Below, piece after piece: positions 43,166 through 51,869 of a stretch of 64,000 nt of DNA. Origin of the DNA: JADKAV01 sp041393775. GTDB lineage: Bacteria > Actinomycetota > Actinomycetes > S36-B12 > UBA10799. A program made the position numbers and the translations under genes. The notes under the pieces are model-generated. The model did no database searches and was not told the DNA's origin. It worked only from the letters and a program-made list of their open reading frames with translations. The stretch lies in the NCBI GenBank assembly GCA_041393775.1, contig JAWKJM010000003.1, positions 992,001 through 1,056,000 on the forward strand, in the 5' to 3' direction. How positions within the stretch are numbered: the first letter of the stretch is position 1; each line of letters opens with the position of its first letter.

Positions 43166-43555
43166 TCACCGGGTCAAAGCGGCGAAGACGCGGTCGAGTT
43201 TCTCGCGGAGATCCTGTGCTAGTGGTGCGAGCCGGTCTTCATTCGTGACCTGCACCAGCATCTGCGGGTCGATCGTCTCGACGCTGACACCTTCGGCGGT
43301 CTGTCGCAGCACCACGTTGCACGGCAGAAGCGTGGCGACCTCGGAGGTGACGCCCATGGCGCGGTGGGCGAAGCCGGGGTTGCAGGCACCGAGAATCACC
43401 AGCGGCGGGTATTCCTCGCCCAGTTTGTTCTTCATCGTCGCCTGCATGTCGATCTCGGTGAGAACCCCGAAGCCCTCATCAGCCAGAGCAGCGCGGGTGG
43501 CGGCGACGGCCTCGTCGAAGGGGACGGACAGCATGGTGGAAGGTCCGGTTGGCAT
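43166..43555 (-). CDS. DUF302 family protein
   Basis: The 129-residue protein has the DUF302 pattern: DEAVAATRAALADEGFGVLTEIDM, PPLVILGACNPGFAHRAMGV and LLPCNVVLRQT. Family members form small beta-alpha folds of unknown function, often near redox or sulfur genes. Cys in GACNPGFAH is conserved in the family. TACGCT 6 nt before the ATG suggests leaderless transcription. It is almost certainly cotranscribed with acpS. Confidence 0.85.
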   Translation of the reverse strand: MPTGPSTMLSVPFDEAVAATRAALADEGFGVLTEIDMQATMKNKLGEEYPPLVILGACNPGFAHRAMGVTSEVATLLPCNVVLRQTAEGVSVETIDPQMLVQVTNEDRLAPLAQDLREKLDRVFAALTR

Positions 43556-43561
43556 GGCTCC

Positions 43562-43583
43562 AGCGTAGGACCTGGGGTACTTT
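43562..43583. promoter_or_regulatory. Two divergent -10 elements (DUF302 leftward, lipoprotein rightward)
   Basis: On the minus strand TACGCT (43562-43567) is 6 nt before the DUF302 ATG. On the plus strand TACTTT (43578-43583) is 6 nt before the GTG at 43590. Both transcripts would be leaderless, and the two promoters lie within 35 bp. Confidence 0.5.
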
Positions 43584-43589
43584 CGGCGC

Positions 43590-44351
43590 GTGGTGCGTTC
43601 GGGGCTCGCGGCGGCTGCTCTGGTCCTTGCAGCGTGCTCCGCCCCTGCTCCGCACGACCTCGCGGTGAATCTCTACCAGACTCGCAGCGACACGCCTCTG
43701 GACAAGATCGAGATGCAGGTACGTAACCAGACCGAGCAGCCGTTGACTGTGACCCGGGCGCAGTTGCGGGGCTCCCGCCTGCTCGCGCCGACGACATGGG
43801 ATCAGCCGGTCACCATCCCGGCGGGGGTCGCATTGGATCTCAAGGTGCAACTGCCCGGCCCGACCTGTACCGACGACCCCGCAGACGAGGTGGAAGTCAC
43901 CTACGCCTCGACAGCGGGTTCGCGCACCGTCGTCGTGACTCCCGAGGATCCGTTGGGGCAGTTGGCCAAGTACTCGTCGACAAGATGTTTCGAACGCGAC
44001 GTCCAAGACACCGCGGAGTTGCGGGCGAAACGGGTCCGAGGCGATGCCCTGCTCGTGTACGTGGACCCTGGAACCGCCCGGATCGGCAGGCTCGGCACCA
44101 CGATCCTCTTCCGGCCGCACCGGCCCGAGGCGCTGGCCGCCCGGCCCGGTGACGATGCCGGTGTGCGACGGGTGGCGTTGACCCCCAATCGCTGCGACGC
44201 CCATGCGCTCGGTGACGACAAGCAGGGGACGTACTTCCCCGTCGATGTCACGCTTGCCGACGGACGTGAGGGCGATTTCACCATTGGTGTGGACCAGCGG
44301 ACGCGCCAGCAGTTGTACCGGCTCTACGCACGGGTGTGCGGGCTCTCGTGA
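43590..44351 (+). CDS. Putative lipoprotein of unknown function
   Basis: The 253-residue protein has a lipoprotein signal (VRSGLAAAALVLAACSA, lipobox LAAC, Cys at about 16). The rest is two beta-rich domains with cysteines in GPTCTDDP, TRCFERD and PNRCDAH, which may form disulfides. I do not recognise the family. It should be anchored to the outer face of the membrane. The GTG overlaps no other gene and follows a leaderless -10. Its stop overlaps the AlkA-like start (GTGA), an unexpected pairing of a surface protein with a DNA glycosylase. Confidence 0.7.
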   Translation: MVRSGLAAAALVLAACSAPAPHDLAVNLYQTRSDTPLDKIEMQVRNQTEQPLTVTRAQLRGSRLLAPTTWDQPVTIPAGVALDLKVQLPGPTCTDDPADEVEVTYASTAGSRTVVVTPEDPLGQLAKYSSTRCFERDVQDTAELRAKRVRGDALLVYVDPGTARIGRLGTTILFRPHRPEALAARPGDDAGVRRVALTPNRCDAHALGDDKQGTYFPVDVTLADGREGDFTIGVDQRTRQQLYRLYARVCGLS

Positions 44352-45253
44352 CGGGGGTCGAAGCGAGTTTCGACGGGTCGCGCGACGTCTCGGCGATCCT
44401 CGGCACGCTGAGCCGCGGCCGTGCCGATCCATCGTTCCAGCGCACCGCTGAGGGCCTGTGGGTCATCGGGCTGAGTCCGCAGGGCGGGTTCTCCGCTTGC
44501 CTGGAGCAGACGGCTGCCGGCGTGGCGCTGACAGGCTGGGGCGAAGGTGCCGGCTGGGTCGCCGATCACCTTCCGGACTGGCTGGGCGCCGATGACGACC
44601 TACGGGGGTTCAGGCCCGAGCACGACCTGATCGACCGCGCCTGGCGCCGGTACAGGATCACCTGGCGGGTGCCGCGGACGCTGTTGACCTGGCAGATCGC
44701 CCTGGCAGCGGTCCTCGAACAGCGAGTCACCGGTGTGGAGGCGCGCAGTGCGTGGCGCATGCTGCTGATCGAACACGGCAGCCCTGCGCCCGGCCCGGCT
44801 CCGGGCGGGATGCGGGTGCCACCCGACCCGGATGCCGTGCTGCGGATCCCGTCCTGGGACTGGCGCAGGTACGGCGTCGATCGGCAACGGATCCGGACGA
44901 TCCGCGAGCTTGCGAGCGCCGGACACGTTCTGGAAAGGGCAGCACACATGCCTGCCAGTCAGGGGCGCGTGGCGTTGACGGCGGTTCCCGGGGTCGGCCC
45001 TTGGACTGCCGCCGAGATCAGCGCGCGTGCCTTCGGCGACGCCGACGCTGTCAGTGTCGGGGACTACCACCAAGCCCGCAACGTGACCTACGCCTTGACC
45101 GGTGAGACCGACGGAACCGACGAGGACATGCTGCGGTTGCTGGCGCCCTACGCCGGGCACAGATACCGAGCCGTGCGCATGATCGAACTCGCGCGGGTGG
45201 CACCGCCGCGGCGGGGCCCGAGGATGCGCCTGCCGGGACCCGGGCAGCAGTAA
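44348..45253 (+). CDS. DNA-3-methyladenine glycosylase, AlkA-like HhH-GPD family
   Basis: The 301-residue protein has the HhH-GPD fold: the N-terminal AlkA-like beta domain, WQIALAAVLEQRVTGVEARSAWR, the helix-hairpin-helix LTAVPGVGPWTAAEISARAFG and the catalytic aspartate in AVSVGDYHQARN. It removes alkylated bases from DNA. The GTG at 44348 is preferred because it overlaps the preceding stop as GTGA; a GTG four codons earlier also exists. Confidence 0.9.
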   Translation: MTGVEASFDGSRDVSAILGTLSRGRADPSFQRTAEGLWVIGLSPQGGFSACLEQTAAGVALTGWGEGAGWVADHLPDWLGADDDLRGFRPEHDLIDRAWRRYRITWRVPRTLLTWQIALAAVLEQRVTGVEARSAWRMLLIEHGSPAPGPAPGGMRVPPDPDAVLRIPSWDWRRYGVDRQRIRTIRELASAGHVLERAAHMPASQGRVALTAVPGVGPWTAAEISARAFGDADAVSVGDYHQARNVTYALTGETDGTDEDMLRLLAPYAGHRYRAVRMIELARVAPPRRGPRMRLPGPGQQ

Positions 45254-45256
45254 CAT
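45251..45256 (+). promoter_or_regulatory. Probable -10 element overlapping the glycosylase stop codon
   Basis: TAACAT contains the TAA stop of the glycosylase gene and is 6 nt before the ATG at 45263, so the DinB-like gene can have its own leaderless transcript. Confidence 0.4.
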
Positions 45257-45262
45257 CGCCGG

Positions 45263-45757
45263 ATGCGACCGGTACCCCCACGCTCCGGACCCGAGCGGGC
45301 GATGCTCGACGGGTTCTTGGACTTCCACCGCCAGACCCTGCTGGACAAGTGTGCCGACCTGAGCGGCGAGCAACTGGCAGTCCGTGCGGTGCCGCCTTCA
45401 CGTTTGTCGCTGCAGGGGCTGGTGCGTCACCTCGCCGGTGTCGAGCGGTGGTGGTTCCGGCAGAACATGTGCGGTATGCGACTGCCCATGCTGGGCTACA
45501 CGAAAGCGCAACCTGACCTCGACTTCGAAGGTGTCGATGCCAGCCGCTGGGTCGAGGACTTGGAGGTGTATCGAGGTGAGGTGGCCGCAGCCCGCGATGC
45601 CGTCGCTGACCTCGACCTGGATGCCACGTCCACAGGCCCGGGCGGGGAAGTCATCAGCCTGCGCTGGGTGTGTCTGCACGTGATCGCGGAATATGCCCGC
45701 CACAACGGCCACGCGGACCTACTGCGGGAGTCGATCGACGGCTCGACGGGCTGGTAG
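45263..45757 (+). CDS. DinB/DUF664-family four-helix protein
   Basis: The 164-residue protein shows the DinB-like four-helix bundle with three histidines for a metal: SLQGLVRHLAGVERWWFRQN and HVIAEYARHNGHADLLRESIDG. In actinobacteria such proteins are often mycothiol-dependent transferases; the exact reaction is unknown. The C-terminal IDGSTGW is typical of the DUF664 group. Confidence 0.88.
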   Translation: MRPVPPRSGPERAMLDGFLDFHRQTLLDKCADLSGEQLAVRAVPPSRLSLQGLVRHLAGVERWWFRQNMCGMRLPMLGYTKAQPDLDFEGVDASRWVEDLEVYRGEVAAARDAVADLDLDATSTGPGGEVISLRWVCLHVIAEYARHNGHADLLRESIDGSTGW

Positions 45758-45777
45758 GGACACCCGCGTGAGTCGTT

Positions 45778-45860
45778 CTGCAAAATGATCCAGCACGCTC
45801 GCCCTCGACACGCCGCCGAATCGGGACCGCGTGCGGCGTGTCGCGAAATTCGTTTTGCAG
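45778..45860. repeat. Nested hairpin (family E) after the DinB-like gene
   Basis: Two nested inverted repeats are present: CTGCAAAATGA (45778-45788) with TCGTTTTGCAG (45850-45860), one mismatch, and CGACACGCCGC (45806-45816) with GCGGCGTGTCG (45833-45843), perfect. It starts 20 bp after the DinB-like stop. Transcribed, it would give a long cruciform-like stem and could end or protect the mRNA. The motif count is lower than in families A-D, so I keep it separate. Confidence 0.65.
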
Positions 45861-45943
45861 ACTCGAGCGCGAGTTGCCGCTGACATGTGAGTCACGTCAC
45901 GCAAAGGGCCGCAGTGAGCGGGAAGCAAACGCACGTCCGGATG

Positions 45944-45968
45944 GTTCAGATGAAGGTTGAACTATCGT
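45944..45968 (+). promoter_or_regulatory. Candidate promoter/operator of the efflux pump gene
   Basis: GTTCA (45944-45948) and TGAAC (45958-45962) are inverted across 9 nt, next to TATCGT (45963-45968) as a possible -10. AGGAG follows 7 nt before the GTG at 45982. A TetR- or MarR-type regulator could act here; none is encoded nearby. Confidence 0.35.
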
Positions 45969-45981
45969 CAGGAGCCCGCCC

Positions 45982-47502
45982 GTGTCAGAAGATGTCGCCG
46001 AACAGACCGCCATTCCCGCCCCCGTCCGGGCGGTGGATGAAACCCCGGTCTCCGATCCCAACCGGTTCAAGGCGCTGTTCGTCATCGCCATCGCGCAGTT
46101 GATGATCGTGCTGGACGCCTCGATTGTGAACCTGGCGATCCCGAGCGCGCAGGGGGATCTCGGCATCACGCCCCAGAACGTGCAATGGGTGGTGACTGCG
46201 TACACGCTGGCGTTCGGTGGTTTCCTGCTGCTCGGCGGGCGGATCGCGGACTTCGTCGGTCGCAAGCGCGTGTTCCTGATCGGACTGATCGGTTTCGCCG
46301 CCGCCAGTGCCCTGGGTGGGATGGCGATGAGCCCGGCCATGCTGTTTGGCGCTCGTGCCTTGCAGGGAGCGTTCGCGGCACTGCTGGCGCCGGCCGCCCT
46401 CGCGCTCATCACAGTCACGTTCCACGATCCGAAGGAGCGGGCCAAGGCCTTCGGCGTCTTCGGTGCGATCTCCGGCGGTGGTGCCGCGATCGGGCTGCTG
46501 ATGGGCGGTGTGCTGACCGAGTACTTGTCCTGGCGCTGGTGCCTGGCGGTCAACACCCCGATCGCGGTCATCGCGGCGCTGCTGGCCGTGCGGTTCGTTC
46601 GGGAGTCGAAGGCGCACGGTGACACCTCGTACGACATTCCGGGCGCCGTCACCGTCACGGGCGGTCTGCTGTCCCTCGTCTACGGCTTCACGCAAGCGGC
46701 CCCGGCGGGCTACGAGGACACCGCGCACTGGACGGACGCCAGCACCCTGGTGTGGTTCGCGCTTGCTGCCGTTCTACTCACCGCGTTCTTCTTCATCGAG
46801 AGCAGGTCGAAGCACCCCTTGCTGCCGCTGCGGGTGATCCGGAACTCCAACCGGGCAGGTGCCTATGTGTCCTCGCTCATGGTCGGTGCCGGCATGTTCG
46901 CAATGTTCTTGTTCCTCGGCATCTTCATGCAGACGATCCTCGGCTACTCGCCGGTCCGGGCCGGTTTCGCCTTCCTGCCCTTCAGCGTCGGGGTCATCCT
47001 GGGTGCTGGTCTCGCCGCGCAATTGTTGCCGAGGACCGGCCCGCGTCCGCTGATGATCCCGGGGCTGATGGCTGGCGGTAGCGGGATGCTGTGGCTGGCT
47101 CAGTTGCAGGCCGATTCCGCGTACGTCACCCACATCTTGCCGGCGATGCTGATCATGAGCTTCGGCATGGCGTTCGTGTTCATCCCCACCGCGTCGGTCG
47201 CGCTGCATGCCATCGACCACCACGATGCCGGCGTGGGCAGCGCCATGATCAACACCAGCCAGCAGGTGGGTGGGTCGCTCGGGACTGCCTTGATGAACAC
47301 CGTGGCCGTCACGGCAACATCGGCGTATCTCGTGACGAACGCGTCGGCGGGGATGCCCGCGGCGTTGACCCACGGCTTCACGCGCGGCTTCTACGCCGGT
47401 GCCGGCCTGCTGTTCACGGCCGCCGTCGTTGTGTTCTTCATGATCCGCATCGGTGCCGACGCGGTGAAGGAGGACGACGAGACGCCGGTCCACATGGGCT
47501 AG
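45982..47502 (+). CDS. MFS efflux transporter, DHA2 (EmrB/QacA) family, 14 TM
   Basis: The 506-residue membrane protein has 14 predicted helices and the DHA2 motifs: LMIVLDASIVNLAIPSA in TM1, motif A GGRIADFVGRKRVF after TM2, and the motif C-like AALLAPAALALITVTF in TM5. Such pumps export lipophilic cations, drugs or antibiotics using the proton gradient. AGGAG is 7 nt before the GTG start. It is followed after 11 bp by repeat D. Confidence 0.9.
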   Translation: MSEDVAEQTAIPAPVRAVDETPVSDPNRFKALFVIAIAQLMIVLDASIVNLAIPSAQGDLGITPQNVQWVVTAYTLAFGGFLLLGGRIADFVGRKRVFLIGLIGFAAASALGGMAMSPAMLFGARALQGAFAALLAPAALALITVTFHDPKERAKAFGVFGAISGGGAAIGLLMGGVLTEYLSWRWCLAVNTPIAVIAALLAVRFVRESKAHGDTSYDIPGAVTVTGGLLSLVYGFTQAAPAGYEDTAHWTDASTLVWFALAAVLLTAFFFIESRSKHPLLPLRVIRNSNRAGAYVSSLMVGAGMFAMFLFLGIFMQTILGYSPVRAGFAFLPFSVGVILGAGLAAQLLPRTGPRPLMIPGLMAGGSGMLWLAQLQADSAYVTHILPAMLIMSFGMAFVFIPTASVALHAIDHHDAGVGSAMINTSQQVGGSLGTALMNTVAVTATSAYLVTNASAGMPAALTHGFTRGFYAGAGLLFTAAVVVFFMIRIGADAVKEDDETPVHMG

Positions 47503-47513
47503 GGCTGCCTTTG

Positions 47514-47645
47514 CCTCCATCTGCTGGCCGCGGGCCCGGACTTTGGCCAGCAGATGGAGGGCTCGTCGTGGAAAAACCCGGACATAACGCCCATCGCGCC
47601 TCCATCCGCTGGCCACGGGTCGCGTGGGCGGCCACCAGATGGAGG
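47514..47645. repeat. Four-motif palindromic repeat, family D
   Basis: The 16-bp motif CCTCCATCTGCTGGCC occurs at 47514 (direct), 47545 (inverted), 47599 (direct, one change) and 47630 (inverted, one change). Each direct/inverted pair is 31 bp apart, so two hairpins with 15-nt loops form in series. It begins 11 bp after the MFS stop and ends 79 bp before the glucosidase gene. Confidence 0.78.
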
Positions 47646-47723
47646 GGGCCAACCGCCTACGGGGTCCAACGCGGCGGTGTTCCGCGTTGCAGCGGCCATG
47701 GCCACCGGAGCACAATCGCAGGC

Positions 47724-49346
47724 GTGCCCGAATCCCCGTGGTGGCGTTCCACCAGCATCTACCAGGTCTACCCGCGCTCCTATGCGGACTCCAACGCCGA
47801 CGGCATCGGGGACCTGAACGGGATCATCGGCAAGCTGGACTACATCGCCGACCTGGGCGTGGAGACCCTGTGGGTGTCGCCGTTCTTCGCCAGCCCGCAG
47901 ATGGACTTCGGGTACGACGTCACCGACTACGAGGACGTCGCGCAGGAGTACGGGACGCTGGAAGACGCACAGGCGCTCATCGACGAATGCCATCGCCGGG
48001 GTCTGCGGGTGATGTTCGACCTGGTGCTCAATCACACCTCCGATCAGCACCCCTGGTTCCAGCGCTCGCGGGCATCGCGGACCAACCCGAAATCGGACTG
48101 GTACATCTGGGCCGACGGCCGCGGCAGGCATGGCCGGCGCCCGCCCAACAACTGGAAGTCGGCGATGGAGTTCACGTCTGCGTGGCAATACAGCCCTGTA
48201 CGCAAGCAGTGGTACATGTGCTCCTTCCTGCCGTTCCAGCCGGACCTCAATTGGCGCAACCCGGACGTCAAGGAGGCGATGTTCAACTCCGTCCGGTTCT
48301 GGCTCGACAAAGGTGTTGACGGTTTCCGGCTCGACATCTTCGGTGCGATCATGAAGGACCCCGCGCTGTCCAACAACCCGGTGCGTCCGCGGATGTACAA
48401 CGGCTTCCCCCGTATGACCGAACGCATCCACACCGAGAACACCCCGGACAACGTCGTGCTCGCGAAGGAGTTGCGAGCCGTCTGTGACGAGTACGACGGG
48501 GATCGCGCACTGCTCGGTGAGGTCTTTGGGCCACCGTCCGTGCTGCGTTCGTTTCTCGGGGACGATGACGGTCTGAACCTGGTCTTCCTCTTCGACTTCC
48601 TGACCTACAAGTACGACGCGCAGTGGTTCGCCGCGACCATCACCGACTTCGAACGCAACTTCCCGGCGCCCCAGCAGCCGACCTATGTGCTGGAGAACCA
48701 TGACCGCTCGCGGACGATGGACCGGGTGCACGGTGACCGGGCGAAAGGTGCGGTGCTGGCGGTGATCCTGTTGACGGTCCGTGGTGTCCCGACGATCTAC
48801 ATGGGCCAGGAGATCGGGATGTCGAACACGCCGTTGCGGTTCAAGGATGCGCTCGATCCGATCGCGGCGACGGTGTTCCGCCGGGTTCCGCAAGTAATCA
48901 CTGACAGGATGCCCGAGCGGCTCAACCGCGACGAGATGCGCACGCCGATGCAGTGGGATGCCAGCGCCAATGCCGGTTTCACGCCCGACGGCGTGCGACC
49001 TTGGTTACCGGTCAATCCGGACTACCCACGGGTGAACGTCGCCGCTGAGCAAGCCCGGCCGGATTCGATGCTGAACCTGTACCGGAGACTCTTCGCCCTG
49101 CGGCGCGACTACGAGTCGTTGCGCTCCGGTTCGCTGGCGATGCTCGAGGCGCTGCCGCCGGGTGTGCTGGGGTATCGCCGCAACGACCTGATCGTCCTGG
49201 CGAACCTCGGGGAGCAGAGCGCGACTGTCGCGTATACCGGCGAGGTGCTGGTCTCCACGGGACATGCGAGCGTGGGCGCCGGGCGCACCACGCTGTCGCC
49301 CGACTCAGCAGTCGTGCTGCGGACCGTGGTCGAGCGGATGGGGTGA
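47724..49346 (+). CDS. GH13 alpha-amylase family enzyme, oligo-1,6-/alpha-glucosidase-like
   Basis: The 540-residue protein has the GH13 barrel with SIYQVYPRSYADSNADGIGD, region I FDLVLNHTSDQHPWF, region II GVDGFRLDIFG (nucleophile Asp), region III LLGEVFG (acid/base Glu) and region IV VLENHDRSR (Asp). The QpDLNW segment (PDLNWRNPDVKEAMF) places it in the oligo-1,6-glucosidase subfamily, which cleaves isomaltose or maltose ends or runs transglucosylation. No signal peptide, so it acts in the cytoplasm. The GTG at 47724 starts at family homology; longer frames pass through repeat D. Confidence 0.9.
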   Translation: MPESPWWRSTSIYQVYPRSYADSNADGIGDLNGIIGKLDYIADLGVETLWVSPFFASPQMDFGYDVTDYEDVAQEYGTLEDAQALIDECHRRGLRVMFDLVLNHTSDQHPWFQRSRASRTNPKSDWYIWADGRGRHGRRPPNNWKSAMEFTSAWQYSPVRKQWYMCSFLPFQPDLNWRNPDVKEAMFNSVRFWLDKGVDGFRLDIFGAIMKDPALSNNPVRPRMYNGFPRMTERIHTENTPDNVVLAKELRAVCDEYDGDRALLGEVFGPPSVLRSFLGDDDGLNLVFLFDFLTYKYDAQWFAATITDFERNFPAPQQPTYVLENHDRSRTMDRVHGDRAKGAVLAVILLTVRGVPTIYMGQEIGMSNTPLRFKDALDPIAATVFRRVPQVITDRMPERLNRDEMRTPMQWDASANAGFTPDGVRPWLPVNPDYPRVNVAAEQARPDSMLNLYRRLFALRRDYESLRSGSLAMLEALPPGVLGYRRNDLIVLANLGEQSATVAYTGEVLVSTGHASVGAGRTTLSPDSAVVLRTVVERMG

Positions 49347-49428
49347 TCCGCGCTCAGAACCGCTTGTTCGGGGGGCTGGATCGGCCAGGGCCCCGTCAAG
49401 AGCCGAGCGCGGATGACGATCTGCGACC

Positions 49429-49434
49429 TAGTCT
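49429..49434 (+). promoter_or_regulatory. Probable -10 element of a leaderless transcript (WS/DGAT)
   Basis: TAGTCT lies 6 nt before the GTG at 49441, which supports that start over the ATG three codons downstream. Confidence 0.5.
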
Positions 49435-49440
49435 GAACAC

Positions 49441-50814
49441 GTGGACCGAATGACCGTCTTGGACGACACCTTCATCGTGCTCGAACGGGACAACCTCCCG
49501 ATGCACATCGGCTCGCTGCTGATCTTCGATGGGGCTCCGCCGGAGTACGAAGAACTGCTGGCGCACGTCGCCGGCCGGTTGCACCGGCTGCCCCGCTACC
49601 GACAGGTCATCCGGGAGGTGCCTTTCAGCCTGGGCAGACCGACGTGGGAGGACGATCAGCACTTCAACCTCGAATACCACGTCCGGCACACGGCGGTCCC
49701 GCATCCCGGCGATCGCGAGCGGGTCCGAGCCCTGGCCGGCAGGCTTCTGGGCCAGCGCCTCGATCTGCGGCGGCCTTTGTGGGAGTTGTGGCTGGTCGAG
49801 GGTCTCGCCGACGACAAGTTCGCGATCCTCAACAAGATCCATCACTCGATGGTCGATGGGATGTCCGGCGCCGACCTGATGGAGGTGATCCTCGACGAGT
49901 CTCCGAACATGCCGACGCCACCGCCGGTCGAGTGGCACCCACAGCCCCCGCGTTCCACAGCTAGCGTGCTCGCCGGCGCCTTCGTCGACACGATGCGCAA
50001 CCCCGTCGAACGGCTAGGTCACCTCGCCGCGGACCTGGGGTCCCCGCAGGACGCGCTGAACAAAGTGGCAGCCGCGCTCGCCGGGACACTGCGCATCGGC
50101 GAGACGCTCGCGCACACTGAGGATCATCTGCTCGGCCAGCCCGGGCCGCACCGCCGGTGGGCATGGGCTGACGGCGACCTGAACGAGGTCAAGCGGATCA
50201 AGCGGGAGTTCGGCGGGACGGTCAACGACGTGATCCTCGCGGCGATCACCAACGGTTACCGCCAGTTCCTGCTCGGACGCGAGCCGGATCTGCCCCAGGG
50301 CGCTTTCGTACGGACGCTGGTGCCGGTGTCGACACGGCCCCCGGGCGCGCCCAAGGGGGGCAACGAGGTGGCCGTGATGTTCGCCGACCTGCCGGTCGGC
50401 CTGCCGGATCCTCTCCAACGCCTCGAGGCCATCCATGAACAGATGCAGGCGGCCAAGAGCAGCGGAACTGTGGAGGGCTTCGACTCGCTGCTGGAGAATG
50501 CGGTCTTCGTGCCTCCGATGTTGTACGCGGCCGCCGGCCGACTCGCTGCACGCACCCCGCAACCTGCCGTCTCCACGATCACCACCAACGTCCCCGGTCC
50601 TCAGCAGCAGTTGTATCTGCTCGGCTCGCCCATGCAGCGGATGCTCGGCTACGTGCCGCTGGGCATGAATCAGTTGGTGACCGTTGCGATCGTCTCGTAC
50701 AACGGTCAGATCTGCTGTGGAATCACGGCCGACTACGACCAGGTCCCGGACGTTGAAGTACTCGCCCAGGGCATTGAGAGCGGGCTGGCGGAGTTGTCCG
50801 AACTGGCCGGCTGA
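49441..50814 (+). CDS. Wax ester synthase/diacylglycerol acyltransferase (WS/DGAT)
   Basis: The 457-residue protein has the catalytic motif HHSMVDG (His134-Gly140) inside LNKIHHSMVDGMSGADLME and the second conserved block VNDVILAAITNGYRQFLL. It esterifies fatty acyl-CoA to diacylglycerol or long-chain alcohols, making storage lipid at the inner membrane. Two patatin-type lipases follow on the same strand 80 bp downstream, so synthesis and breakdown of neutral lipid may be linked here. Confidence 0.93.
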   Translation: MDRMTVLDDTFIVLERDNLPMHIGSLLIFDGAPPEYEELLAHVAGRLHRLPRYRQVIREVPFSLGRPTWEDDQHFNLEYHVRHTAVPHPGDRERVRALAGRLLGQRLDLRRPLWELWLVEGLADDKFAILNKIHHSMVDGMSGADLMEVILDESPNMPTPPPVEWHPQPPRSTASVLAGAFVDTMRNPVERLGHLAADLGSPQDALNKVAAALAGTLRIGETLAHTEDHLLGQPGPHRRWAWADGDLNEVKRIKREFGGTVNDVILAAITNGYRQFLLGREPDLPQGAFVRTLVPVSTRPPGAPKGGNEVAVMFADLPVGLPDPLQRLEAIHEQMQAAKSSGTVEGFDSLLENAVFVPPMLYAAAGRLAARTPQPAVSTITTNVPGPQQQLYLLGSPMQRMLGYVPLGMNQLVTVAIVSYNGQICCGITADYDQVPDVEVLAQGIESGLAELSELAG

Positions 50815-50882
50815 GGGCCGGCCGGCCTGCTAGCGGTCGGGCTCGCAGCCCGCCTGCGATGCGCCGCCCGGCCGCGGTGCGA

Positions 50883-50888
50883 TACACC
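50883..50888 (+). promoter_or_regulatory. Probable -10 element of a leaderless transcript (patatin 1)
   Basis: TACACC lies 6 nt before the GTG at 50895 and helps choose this start over the ATG at 50904. Confidence 0.4.
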
Positions 50889-50894
50889 TGGACT

Positions 50895-51869
50895 GTGGCC
50901 GAAATGAAGGTGCCTGGGCCGCGCCCGCCCGAGCAGCGCAAGGCCGGCGACCCGATCCCCATCGCGCGATTGCTGCCCAAGCCGGTCTACTTCGTGATGG
51001 CCGGCGGCGGGGCGCACGGGGCGGTGCAATGGGGTGCGCTGCAGGCGTTGAGCCAGACCGACATCGTGCCGGACGCCATCATCGGTACCTCGGCAGGAGC
51101 CCTGACCGGGGCGATCCTGGCTGAGGATTTCGCCTCCGGCGTCCACCGGATCGCATACGTGTGGGGCCAGATCAACATGAGCTACCTGGTCGGGGACAAG
51201 TGGCTGACCCGTGGGCTCAGCGCTGTGCGGTCACCGGGGCTGATCTCCCACGACGCCCAGGAACAGACCCTCACCTCGATCCTGCACACCACGAAGATCG
51301 AAGATCTCGAGGTCGACTTCGCGGCCGTCGCCACCGACCTTGCCACGGGTCGGCCCCACCTGTTCGAGCACGGACCGTTGATCCCTGCTCTGCTGGCCTC
51401 GTCGGCCATCCCGGGCGTCCTGCCCCCGGTGACGATCGACGACGGTGTCTACATCGACGGTCTGGCGTCGGCGAACCTGCCGGCGATCCCCGCGGTGGAG
51501 CGTGGCGCGGGCAGCATCGTGGTCCTGGATACCGGCAGCCGCCGAGTCAAGGAGGTCGACCCCGCGCCCACGAAGGTCATCGCCCGGGTGGCGGTGATCA
51601 TGGCGATGAGTCAGCGCCGTCGACAACTGCGGGAAGTGGCGCAGGAGGTTCCCGTGCTGCTGTTGCCCACACCCCATGACCTCGCAGGCACCCTGGAGTT
51701 CGGGGACACGATGCGCGCAGCCGCCGTCGGCTACTCGTCGTCGCGGGCGTTCCTGGCCGATCTGGCGTTGCAGCGGCGTCGCCGTCTGCGCCGCGGCCTG
51801 TACGCCAGGCCGGACGACCACGGTCTGACGCCCGATCTGGAGCCCCTACTCAAGGCGGTGACCAGGTGA
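50895..51869 (+). CDS. Patatin-like phospholipase 1
   Basis: The 324-residue protein has the patatin elements: oxyanion loop VMAGGGAHGAVQWGAL (37-42), nucleophile Ser66 in IGTSAGALTG and the catalytic Asp in YIDGLASANLP. It is expected to hydrolyse acyl esters of phospholipids or neutral lipids. It lacks a signal peptide. Its stop overlaps the second patatin gene as GTGA, so the two proteins are made together and may pair. Confidence 0.9.
   Translation: MAEMKVPGPRPPEQRKAGDPIPIARLLPKPVYFVMAGGGAHGAVQWGALQALSQTDIVPDAIIGTSAGALTGAILAEDFASGVHRIAYVWGQINMSYLVGDKWLTRGLSAVRSPGLISHDAQEQTLTSILHTTKIEDLEVDFAAVATDLATGRPHLFEHGPLIPALLASSAIPGVLPPVTIDDGVYIDGLASANLPAIPAVERGAGSIVVLDTGSRRVKEVDPAPTKVIARVAVIMAMSQRRRQLREVAQEVPVLLLPTPHDLAGTLEFGDTMRAAAVGYSSSRAFLADLALQRRRRLRRGLYARPDDHGLTPDLEPLLKAVTR

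Noticed and set aside
47091..47723. Longer glucosidase frame starting at 47091
   Set aside because: The added part is a shadow of the MFS gene and repeat D; GH13 homology begins at 47724.
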